This document shows, piece by piece, positions 1 through 6,474 of a stretch of DNA of 16,406 nt. Origin of the DNA: an uncultured Erysipelotrichaceae bacterium. GTDB taxonomy: Bacteria > Bacillota_I > Bacilli_A > Erysipelotrichales > Erysipelotrichaceae. The stretch lies in contig CANPNQ010000003.1 in the NCBI GenBank assembly GCA_947575425.1, positions 1 through 16,406 on the forward strand, in the 5' to 3' direction. The notes beneath the pieces are model-generated. The model was not told where the DNA came from. It searched no databases and worked only from the letters and a program-made list of their open reading frames with translations. A program made the position numbers and the translations under genes. Positions within the stretch are counted from its first letter, which is position 1. The number at the start of each line of letters is the position of its first letter.

Positions 1-1
1 C

Positions 2-94
2 AATAAGATGCAGGATATGGAAGTGATAAGGCATATGGAAGACGATGAGGGAGCATTCAGTAAGTTTGGAAAAGCATCCGCATTTGTGATATAA
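2..94 (+). CDS. possible 3' end of an upstream gene (partial)
   Basis: An open frame enters from the left edge and ends at TAA 92-94, giving about 30 residues rich in charged residues and Met. No domain can be recognised from so short a piece. The -10 box of the veg promoter overlaps its stop codon, which is common where a new unit starts right after a gene. One minus-strand frame is also open across the same stretch, so this could be non-coding. Confidence 0.25.
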   Translation, partial: NKMQDMEVIRHMEDDEGAFSKFGKASAFVI

Positions 95-95
95 T
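66..95 (+). promoter_or_regulatory. promoter of veg
   Basis: The -10 is a perfect TATAAT at 90-95, preceded by TG at 87-88 (extended -10, TGATATAAT). A weak -35, TTGGAA, lies at 66-71 with an 18-base spacer. Transcription should begin near 102, leaving a leader of about 60 bases before the veg start codon. This also rules out the ATG at 98 as the start of translation. Confidence 0.6.
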
Positions 96-163
96 ATGTG
101 CATTCGCATGGCAAAGAAGCGCATGCTTCCTGCAAGGTGAAGCAGAAAGACAAAGGTGAAATC

Positions 164-427
164 ATGGATGACGAATTGATGACGCAGGAAATGACGATTG
201 CGCAAATACGTGAAAAAATCGCTGCGATCGAAGGGGAAAAGGTAGATGTGTATTATCAGGAAGGGATCGGCACCAGAGGCAGTAAAATCAAGAATGCGAT
301 CATCGGTCCTGCTTATGAGAGATTTTTTGAAATAACGGTAAATGTGATTGATGGAGCCTATAAAATGACCATCAACTATACGGATGTTTATACGCACGCT
401 TGTCAGATCAGCCCATGTGGCTCTTGA
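164..427 (+). CDS. veg: Veg family protein (DUF1021)
   Basis: An 87-residue protein, matching the roughly 86 residues of Bacillus subtilis Veg. The pattern fits the family: an N-terminal helix (residues about 8-22), then a small beta domain with a G-R-S-like stretch, the segment AYERFFEITV and a late Y-x-D before a hydrophobic strand. In B. subtilis, Veg is a small, strongly expressed protein reported to stimulate biofilm formation; its biochemical role is unclear. The start is ATG 164, because AAAGGTGA at 152-159 is a good ribosome binding site; an upstream in-frame ATG at 98 has none and lies at or before the transcription start. The gene has its own promoter and terminator, so it appears monocistronic. 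In many relatives veg lies beside ksgA and ispE; neither is seen here. Confidence 0.75.
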   Translation: MDDELMTQEMTIAQIREKIAAIEGEKVDVYYQEGIGTRGSKIKNAIIGPAYERFFEITVNVIDGAYKMTINYTDVYTHACQISPCGS

Positions 428-428
428 G

Positions 429-455
429 GAATGCAGTTTTGCATTTCTTTTTTTT
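429..455 (+). terminator. rho-independent terminator of veg
   Basis: AATGCA (430-435), loop GTTT and TGCATT (440-445) form a short stem followed by a long T run to about 455. It begins two bases after the veg stop codon. Confidence 0.7.
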
Positions 456-566
456 GCTTGCTTCATAAAAAGGATGATGAAATCGCAAAATTATTACACA
501 TCATGGCGCATATGCCGCAATTCCATCTAACTTTCACATAGGCGAATAAAAAATAAGCAAAAACTA

Positions 567-610
567 TTGACAAAACTTCTTTTATGTATTAGTGTATTAG
601 TATACTTAGT
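567..610 (+). promoter_or_regulatory. promoter/operator region of the ABC transporter gene
   Basis: A consensus -35, TTGACA, is at 567-572. No perfect -10 lies at 17 bases; TATTAG at 595-600 and TATACT at 601-606 are too far and TATTAG at 587-592 too near, so the exact -10 is uncertain. The octamer GTATTAGT occurs twice in direct tandem (586-593 and 594-601) and is followed by a partial third copy, and AGTATACT (599-606) is a perfect palindrome. Repeats at this place suggest an operator, for example for a GntR/YtrA-type repressor; that assignment is inference. Confidence 0.45.
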
Positions 611-638
611 GCAAATGGTACAGAAAGGAAGATGTAAT

Positions 639-3140
639 ATGTTGGAACTATCACATGTTTCAAAAACCTACAAAACAAGCAAAGGCATTAAAACAAACGC
701 ATTACAGGATGTCAGCCTGAAATTTCCGCAAAAGGGAATGGTATTCATTCTAGGAAAAAGCGGCTCCGGTAAATCTACCTTATTGAATGTGATCGGAGGA
801 TTGGATCAGGCGGATGAGGGTGAGATCATCTTGCATGGTAAGAGCTCTAAAACCTTTACCAAGGCGGACTATGACGCTTACCGCAATACGTATATCGGTT
901 TTATTTTTCAGGAGTTCTATCTGATCGAGGAATATACGATCGAGAAAAATATCGCTTTGTCCTTACAGCTTCAACAGAAGGAACCGAGTGAACAGGAAAT
1001 CGAGCAGATTTTAAAGAGTGTTGGATTATCCGGATATGGAAATCGCTATCCCAATGAATTGTCCGGAGGACAAAAGCAGCGTGTGGCCATCGCCCGCTCG
1101 TTGATCAAACGTCCGCAGATCCTGTTGGCAGATGAACCTACCGGCGCTCTTGACAGTACGACCGGCAAGGAGATCTTTGACACGTTAAAGGAGCTGTCAC
1201 AGGAAAAACTCGTGATTGTCGTCAGTCATGATGAGGACTCCGCTGAGCGCTATGCCGATCATATCATTCGTTTTGCGGATGGCAGAGTCATTGAAAATAC
1301 AAATCCTGAAGTGGCGGAGGATACGAGTAGCTTTGTTCCAATCAAATCTCATTTGCCTTTTAAAGATAGCTTTCATTTGGGAATCACCTGTTTGCGGCAT
1401 AAGAAGCTGCGGATGATCTTTACCATTTTATTGACTAGTTTTGCCTTGTTGACATTGGCGCTTTCCGATAGTGTCGGCTGCTTTAATTCAGTAGATGCGC
1501 AATATAAGGCAATGAACGATCAAGGGGAATATCTTGTCGGCGTTCGGCGTCAAGCAGTAGATGAGGATGGCTATACGTATTTCAGTTGGCAGGATAATTT
1601 AAGTGAGATCCACAAGGATCAGGCGACAAAGCTGATGAATGAGATCAACGGGAACGTCGCCAAGGTGTATGATTCGCAAAGCTATACGATTAACTTGAAT
1701 CATATGGGAATATATGCCACAGAGCCTACTGCATTTGAGAGTGCTTGTACTCGCTTTCGCCTTGCCGAGATGAACAGCTTTGATGATTTGCATATGGAGG
1801 ATGTGATTGGATCATTTCCCAAGAATACCAATGAGGTAGCGATCTCCTCCTATTTGGCGGATCTGATCCTCACCTATGGAATTGCGAATGAGGAAGGAGA
1901 GACGAAGCGTTTTACATCGTATGAGGAGATCATTGATCAAGCGAGTTTGCATCTCGTGAATCGTGAGGTCCGTGTCGTTGCGATCATCAAGCAGGACTTT
2001 GATGATTATCATGCATTGAAAGATATGACCCTCTCACAGCTGAGCAGTGAGGATTACACATTATATCGCCGCTTTTCCAGTATAGTCAATCAAAACAGCG
2101 AGCAGCTCTTTGTGAAGGATGGTTTTGTGAAAAGCCTGAATTTGGAAAAGGAAGAGATTCTGCAAAACCAGAGCGGCTTGCTGCAATTCAACAGCGATGA
2201 AGGAATTGTAGGGTCGATCGGATTGACTTATCCTAAGGGAGAAACCAGTTATTATGATGGGAAACAGATGCGCACGCTCACAGAATTAAAGAAAAATGAG
2301 GTGCTGTGGGATGTAGCGACATTATCTTCCTTTTTTGACGGTGGAATGGGAATTTATGATGAGAACTTTTATTTGAAAAGTGATGCGCAAAAAGAAGAGA
2401 TGATCAAGGATTTGGCAAATCGCATCATCGGAAAACAAGTCACACTGCTCTACAACGATTTGCCGATCTCTTATCATGCGCTGATCGATCAGGAAGTCAT
2501 TGTCAAGGGAGTGATTCTTCCCGAAGATTATGATAATTTGCAAAATGCGGTGTCATATGCCAGTCGAGAACTGGTAGAGCCGCTGATCACTGATCCGTTT
2601 TATATCGGAGAGCTGTTAATGTATAAGGAAGGTGCACAGCTGCGTCAGACATTAAAGCAATTTCCAAGTGATGAGGAATTCAGCGCCCATACAATCGCAA
2701 GCGATGATGTGAACAGTGTGCAGGGATTCGCACAGTTTGCGACGAAGGTATTCCTAGTCGCAAGTATCGCATTCTTTGCTTTTGCCGGGGCATTGATGAT
2801 GAATTTCATCGTTGTGTCGATTGCCTATCGGAAAAAAGAGATTGGCATTCTTCGTTCGATTGGAGCTCGCAGTAAAGATGTGATGAAGATCTTTGTTTGG
2901 GAAGCATTGATCTTGGCATTGATCTCTTATGTGATAACCGTCATTGCCTTGTATATATTGGCTCATTTCGTTAATGTATTTGCGATGGATTCCGTTGGTA
3001 TGCTGATATCGCCGGTGATCGTTACCATACGACAGCCGCTGTTGTTGATCATCATCGTGATGGCGATCGCATTTATCGCAAGTTTTATTCCAATTTTACG
3101 TATTGCCAGACAGCGTCCGATTGATGCGATCAAAAAATAA
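639..3140 (+). CDS. fused ABC transporter, ATPase plus FtsX/MacB-like permease
   Basis: An 833-residue protein with both transporter halves in one chain. The N-terminal ATPase has Walker A GKSGSGKST (39-47), Q-loop Q91, signature LSGGQKQ (141-147), Walker B ILLADEP (161-167) and H-loop H197; it resembles the MacB/LolD/BceA group. One membrane segment (about 258-276) follows, then an external domain of about 425 residues, then three membrane segments (about 704-728, 752-775, 800-820) with the FtsX-type cytoplasmic loop KKEIGILRSIGARSKDV. This is MacB topology, a type that moves or extracts lipids, peptides or antibiotics rather than pumping solutes through a pore. The external domain is about twice that of E. 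coli MacB. The start at 639 follows AGAAAGGAAG (622-631); an upstream in-frame TTG at 567 is really the -35 box. No two-component system or separate partner lies beside it. The substrate is unknown. Confidence 0.85.
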   Translation: MLELSHVSKTYKTSKGIKTNALQDVSLKFPQKGMVFILGKSGSGKSTLLNVIGGLDQADEGEIILHGKSSKTFTKADYDAYRNTYIGFIFQEFYLIEEYTIEKNIALSLQLQQKEPSEQEIEQILKSVGLSGYGNRYPNELSGGQKQRVAIARSLIKRPQILLADEPTGALDSTTGKEIFDTLKELSQEKLVIVVSHDEDSAERYADHIIRFADGRVIENTNPEVAEDTSSFVPIKSHLPFKDSFHLGITCLRHKKLRMIFTILLTSFALLTLALSDSVGCFNSVDAQYKAMNDQGEYLVGVRRQAVDEDGYTYFSWQDNLSEIHKDQATKLMNEINGNVAKVYDSQSYTINLNHMGIYATEPTAFESACTRFRLAEMNSFDDLHMEDVIGSFPKNTNEVAISSYLADLILTYGIANEEGETKRFTSYEEIIDQASLHLVNREVRVVAIIKQDFDDYHALKDMTLSQLSSEDYTLYRRFSSIVNQNSEQLFVKDGFVKSLNLEKEEILQNQSGLLQFNSDEGIVGSIGLTYPKGETSYYDGKQMRTLTELKKNEVLWDVATLSSFFDGGMGIYDENFYLKSDAQKEEMIKDLANRIIGKQVTLLYNDLPISYHALIDQEVIVKGVILPEDYDNLQNAVSYASRELVEPLITDPFYIGELLMYKEGAQLRQTLKQFPSDEEFSAHTIASDDVNSVQGFAQFATKVFLVASIAFFAFAGALMMNFIVVSIAYRKKEIGILRSIGARSKDVMKIFVWEALILALISYVITVIALYILAHFVNVFAMDSVGMLISPVIVTIRQPLLLIIIVMAIAFIASFIPILRIARQRPIDAIKK

Positions 3141-3221
3141 TCTGTTATTTTCATTCCGTATGGTCTTATTGGGCAATGAAGCAAAGGAAGATCTTATTTG
3201 AATGAATGACAAGTATAAAAG

Positions 3222-3262
3222 GAGCACTGCTTTCTAGGGTTATAGAAAGAGTGCTCTTTATT
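3222..3262. terminator. strong terminator after the ABC gene, probably bidirectional
   Basis: GAGCACT (3222-3228) pairs with AGTGCTC (3250-3256), and CTTTCT (3230-3235) with AGAAAG (3244-3249), with one bulged G and an 8-base loop. TTTATTGT follows on the plus strand. On the minus strand the hairpin is followed by CCTTTTATAC, so it can also end the convergent AI-2E transcript. Confidence 0.75.
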
Positions 3263-3300
3263 GTATCATAAGGAAATGCCTGCACCTCATCATCAGCATA

Positions 3301-4505
3301 TCATGCAATACGCTGCGATCCATCATCATTTTCTGTGGGATCATCATTTTTTGCTGACGGTGAAAAGGGTGCCGAGGGGTTCTCCTCCTTTAGAGAGATG
3401 ATCTCGGTTGTCGTGACATGTAAATGGCGCTGCTGCAAAATCCGGTTGATGATATGGGCAAATAAGGTATAGAAGAAAGCGGTTGTCGGGACTGCCAAAA
3501 GCATTCCGATGATGCCAAATTGAGCGCCAAAGACAAAGATCGACAATAATACCCATAATAACAGATAAACAGCACGGAGGTCCAAAAATCCTGTGACAAG
3601 ATCAGAATCGCACCGATGCTCATCGCAAACATGGAACCGAATACCGGCACCAATGAGCATACTGCGATCAAGGTGGAGATCAGTTCGGGATAGGGGAAGT
3701 GAAACAGATTCATTGTGATAAAGTATAAGATCCAAAGGATTCCTGCTTCTACCAGTTGTCCAGTAATAAAGCTGGAGAATATTTGATTGGCCTTACTGCC
3801 CCATGTAAATATCACTTCGGAACGCTGTCTGCCAAAAGCCGCAACGACTACTTTGCGGGTTTGACGGATAAAGCTCTCCTTACTGGAAAGCAGATAAAGG
3901 GAAAACATAAAACCGGTAAAAATAACCGCAAACTGAGCAGTGAAGGACATTGCATTATCCCAGATGCCACCGGCGCTGTGCGAAAGGAAATTTAAAGCAT
4001 GGGAGGATATATTCGCCCAATCCATGCTTCGCATATTCAATAGATCCTGAATCTGTGATATATCGGTCAAGCGATAATCGATATTCAGCGATATCAGTAC
4101 ATCATCGATATTATTGATCAATCCAACGAAAAAATCAGAGAGATTGTTTAGCAACTGCATGAGGCTTTCTCCAATGCGCGGTACAATGATGCTGAACATG
4201 AAAATCAGGATGCCGAATACGATGATCAGCGACAGGGCTATGGAGATGCCGCGGATCATACGGTAGAGAAAGGAATGCTCCTTGATGATGCGTTTTAATA
4301 GTTTTTCCACTCGTACCATGACGACATTGAGCACAAAGGCGAAACCAATGGCATACAGCATCGATTGAAACATGCCGATCAAAGAGTACAGCGTGGATGC
4401 AAATGAATCGAAGCGAAATAGGAATGCCGCCAGCAGCAGTGCATATGTAACAAGGATCAACCACGGTCGGATGGCTTTGAAATCCTCATGATTTGGATAT
4501 TTCAT
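3301..4505 (-). pseudogene. AI-2E family transporter, broken by internal deletion/frameshift
   Basis: The first frame runs from ATG 4505 (AAGGAG at 4520-4515, 9 bases upstream; an ATG at 4511 is too close to it) and gives about 314 residues typical of the AI-2E transporter/permease family (PF01594; TqsA, YdiK and relatives), with N-terminal membrane helices, an amphipathic middle and the segment ITGQLVEAGILWILY. After ...DFWTSVLFI (near 3564) the frame turns to junk. A second minus-strand frame, ending at 3301, carries the family's C-terminus: LLWVLLSIFVFGAQFGIIG, then MLLAVP and a hydrophilic tail. The conserved piece expected between them, roughly Q-x-x-E-G-N-x-x-x-P-x-x-x-G with flanking helix (about 25 residues), is in neither frame. 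So the change is a real deletion that shifts the frame, not only a base-calling error. Members export or import various solutes; the substrate here cannot be told. Most likely non-functional. Confidence 0.75.
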
Positions 4506-4558
4506 AATCATTTCTCCTTTTTCATCTCATCGATGTATGACATTTTATAAGCAGGAAT

Positions 4559-4587
4559 ATTGTAGAATATATAAGGAAAGAATACAA
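4559..4587 (-). promoter_or_regulatory. promoter of the AI-2E gene
   Basis: Read on the minus strand: TTGTAT (4587-4582), a 17-base spacer and TACAAT (4564-4559), about 50 bases before the start codon. The promoter survives although the gene is broken. Confidence 0.4.
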
Positions 4588-4627
4588 GGAGGAACAAGAA
4601 AAAAGAGCCTAAAAGAACAGATAATAC

Positions 4628-4656
4628 TTGCATATCTTGTAGGAATCGTGTATACT
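4628..4656 (+). promoter_or_regulatory. promoter of a short transcript upstream of the XRE gene
   Basis: TTGCAT (4628-4633), a spacer of exactly 17 bases and TATACT (4651-4656). It points rightwards, away from the AI-2E promoter, and should start RNA near 4663. No ordinary gene follows; a terminator lies only about 115 bases downstream. Confidence 0.45.
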
Positions 4657-4661
4657 CTACC

Positions 4662-4803
4662 TAGAGTTAGTTTATGCTAACTAAATAAAACAGAGCTTCC
4701 TCCATGAAAGTAAACATAACAATGAAATCAAAACCAATGGGCATAAAGGTGATTTCTTTAAGATCTGTTTGATTGGCGGTGCAAGTATCTGCATCGCTTT
4801 TTT
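4662..4803 (+). ncRNA. candidate small RNA or leader-peptide transcript
   Basis: A promoter (4628-4656), a palindrome at the start point and a good terminator (4776-4803) delimit a transcript of about 140 bases. It holds one small frame, 4704-4772, of 22 residues ending three bases before the terminator stem, but its ATG has no ribosome binding site; instead CTTCCTCC precedes it, which is complementary to a Shine-Dalgarno sequence. This suits a regulatory RNA pairing with ribosome binding sites, or the remains of a deleted gene's control region. Both are inference. Confidence 0.3.
4665..4682 (+). promoter_or_regulatory. palindrome at the transcription start, candidate operator
   Basis: AGTTAG-TTTATG-CTAACT: two perfect 6-base arms around a 6-base centre, lying right at the predicted transcription start of the 4628 promoter. 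Arms of GTTAG/CTAAC recall sites of DtxR-type metal regulators, but the centre is longer than in the classical DtxR box, so the regulator is not assigned. Confidence 0.4.
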
Positions 4804-4808
4804 ATTTT
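4776..4808 (+). terminator. rho-independent terminator of the short transcript
   Basis: GCGGTGCA (4776-4783), loop AGTATC, TGCATCGC (4790-4797): eight pairs with one G-U, followed directly by six T and then ATTTT. Nothing on the minus strand follows the hairpin with T, so it serves the plus strand. Confidence 0.7.
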
Positions 4809-5132
4809 CAACAGGAGTGAAAATCATGATAAGCGATAAGGGAAAGCGATCATTGCAGGAGAGTGATTATTTTAATTGAGTCAATCCATGCAAGAGAGCG
4901 ATGATTGCAGGCGATTATATCATTTCTAATTGATCGCCTGTGCTTCACCTAAGTAAGGGATCAGCGTCTAGCATGCATGGATCGCCTTTTGATCTTATAA
5001 AATAAAGATTATATAAATAAGGAAAAAATAATGCGAAAACATAAAATATAGTAGACAATCAGAGAGGTTTTGTGAAAAACAGAATAATGTTAATAGAAAT
5101 GATGACAATTTAATTGCACTTTTATACATGAA
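4809..5132. other. AT-rich gap with inverted repeats, no convincing gene
   Basis: A 17-codon frame at 4826-4879 has a good ribosome binding site (AGGAG at 4813-4817, 8 bases upstream) but no recognisable product and no clear promoter of its own. CAGGCGAT (4908-4915) and ATCGCCTG (4933-4940) form a perfect 8-base inverted repeat with a 17-base loop and no T run. The remainder, 4980-5130, is AT-rich and otherwise featureless to my reading. Confidence 0.35.
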
Positions 5133-5149
5133 TGAAACCATTGGTTTCA
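5133..5149 (+). promoter_or_regulatory. 17-base palindrome upstream of the XRE promoter
   Basis: TGAAACCA-T-TGGTTTCA is perfect over eight bases per arm. It ends 30 bases before the -35 of the XRE gene promoter, a usual place for an activator or autoregulator site. It is flanked by a looser ATGACA (5102-5107)/TGTCAT (5153-5158) pair. Binding by the neighbouring XRE protein is a guess from position. Confidence 0.4.
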
Positions 5150-5179
5150 AAATGTCATTAAAATGTGAATAATATTCCA

Positions 5180-5208
5180 TTGAGGTTGGAACTTGGCTTT
5201 GCTATACT
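5180..5208 (+). promoter_or_regulatory. promoter of the XRE regulator gene
   Basis: TTGAGG (5180-5185), a 17-base spacer and TATACT (5203-5208) with an upstream TG (5200-5201), so an extended -10. The start point near 5215 falls after the in-frame ATG at 5211, which therefore cannot be the start codon. Confidence 0.65.
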
Positions 5209-5234
5209 AAATGCAAGAGAAAGGAGACACGCAA

Positions 5235-6278
5235 ATGGAATTGAATGATAAAATCAAATATTATCGTAAAAGCAGAGGGATGACACAGGAGGAATTGGCT
5301 GATCGCTTGCATGTGTCCCACGCTGCCATCAGTAAATGGGAACGCGGATTTGCATATCCTGACATCAAATTGTTGCCGATCATGGCACGGGTGTTCCATA
5401 CCGATTTGAACACATTGCTATCCTTTCATGATGTGCTGAATGAGAAGGAGATTGCGGCACTTGTCCAGCCGCTGACGCAAATTGAAGATGTGAAGAGGGC
5501 GTTTGACTATGCTCAGGATCAGTTATTTGCCTTTCCCGATTGTGAGAGGCTGCGCTTGGCATGTGCAGATGCATTGATGAGCAAGCTGTATGATGATAAG
5601 AGGAAAACCGTCAGGTATGCATACATGGAAAAGCAGATCTTGGATTGGTATGAAGTGGTGAGTGAAAGTAAGGAGGTTGCAGTTTCTGATGAAGGAAAGG
5701 AACGTTTGATCCGTCATTATCTGCGTAAGGAAGATTTTACTAGGGCAAGGGAGCTGTTGACGCAGATCAGCACAAACAAGGTGCAAAATAGCGATCAGGG
5801 TAAACTTCAGTTGTTTTTATCGCAAGGAGAGTATAAGAAGGCAGAAGTGCTGTGTGAGGAATTACTGTTTGAGTTAGTGAATCAAGTGATCCTTAAAATA
5901 CAGCAGCTGATGGAACTGCGGCGTAGACAGAATTGCTTGGAGACAGCAGATGGATTAAGTGAGGTAATTCGCCAACTTTGCGTTATGACAGGCGTATGGT
6001 CTTATCCGCACCTGCTTGTTTCTTTTGAAACAGCAATCGCAAGGCAGGATCGCTCTGTGGCGTTGGATCTGCTTGAACAAATGTTGAACTGCTTTGATGT
6101 GCCTGTTCAAGAGGATCGCATCCTGTTTCTTCATTTAAAGAAAATGCCATTTTCCGACGAGTTTAACCGCCAATGTAAAAGCGTATTGGTGCGTAGTATT
6201 CAAAGTGATGAACTGGCTTTTTTGAAGGAAGATCCACGCTATCCCGCATTATTACAGCAGATGCAGACACATTGCTGA
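5235..6278 (+). CDS. XRE-family transcriptional regulator with long helical C-terminal domain
   Basis: A 347-residue protein. Residues about 4-60 are a classic HTH_3/XRE DNA-binding domain: ELNDKIKYYRKSRGMTQEEL, then the recognition helix SHAAISKWERG and the closing helix that begins PDIKLLPIMARVF. The remaining 280 residues are almost all helical and leucine-rich with TPR-like spacing, including LREDF-like and YKKAEVLCEELL segments; such domains often sense a peptide or partner protein, as in Rgg/PlcR-like regulators, but sequence identity to those is not claimed. The start at ATG 5235 follows AAAGGAG with a 9-base gap. It is a single gene with its own promoter. Targets may include itself through the palindrome at 5133 or the neighbouring units, but nothing in the sequence proves this. 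Confidence 0.75.
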   Translation: MELNDKIKYYRKSRGMTQEELADRLHVSHAAISKWERGFAYPDIKLLPIMARVFHTDLNTLLSFHDVLNEKEIAALVQPLTQIEDVKRAFDYAQDQLFAFPDCERLRLACADALMSKLYDDKRKTVRYAYMEKQILDWYEVVSESKEVAVSDEGKERLIRHYLRKEDFTRARELLTQISTNKVQNSDQGKLQLFLSQGEYKKAEVLCEELLFELVNQVILKIQQLMELRRRQNCLETADGLSEVIRQLCVMTGVWSYPHLLVSFETAIARQDRSVALDLLEQMLNCFDVPVQEDRILFLHLKKMPFSDEFNRQCKSVLVRSIQSDELAFLKEDPRYPALLQQMQTHC

Positions 6279-6449
6279 AACAATTACAAGCGCAAGAGGA
6301 AAAGGATGTTCAGTAGGAAAGCGTGCATGTAAGGAGAAGATTCATAGGATCGATCTATATCGCAGGATTATAAAACCATAAGCATTTTCATATAAAAAGC
6401 AATCCTTGTAAAAGAAAGTTCCTTCTGAAGGGAAAAAAGATGTTAAAAG

Positions 6450-6474
6450 AAAAACTGTCACAAGGACAGTTTTT
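6450..6474. terminator. bidirectional terminator between XRE and bactofilin genes
   Basis: AAAAACTGTC (6450-6459), loop ACAAG, GACAGTTTTT (6465-6474): ten perfect pairs whose A/T ends give T runs on both strands. The bactofilin stop codon (6475-6473) lies inside the stem. On the minus strand more T follow (TTTTTCTTTT). It can stop both convergent transcripts. Confidence 0.8.

Noticed and set aside
98..163. Upstream in-frame ATG for veg giving a 109-residue protein
   Set aside because: It lies at or before the predicted start point of transcription, has no ribosome binding site, and would make the protein longer than its family; ATG 164 has both binding site and family length.
567..638. TTG start for the ABC protein giving 24 extra hydrophobic residues
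   Set aside because: The TTG is the start of the TTGACA -35 element, and a good ribosome binding site precedes ATG 639.
3540..3610. Simple sequencing error as the cause of the AI-2E frame break
   Set aside because: A one- or two-base error would leave the conserved E-G-N segment readable in one of the frames; it is absent from all of them.
3756..3995. 79-residue plus-strand frame within the AI-2E region
   Set aside because: It is antisense to clear AI-2E family sequence and resembles nothing.
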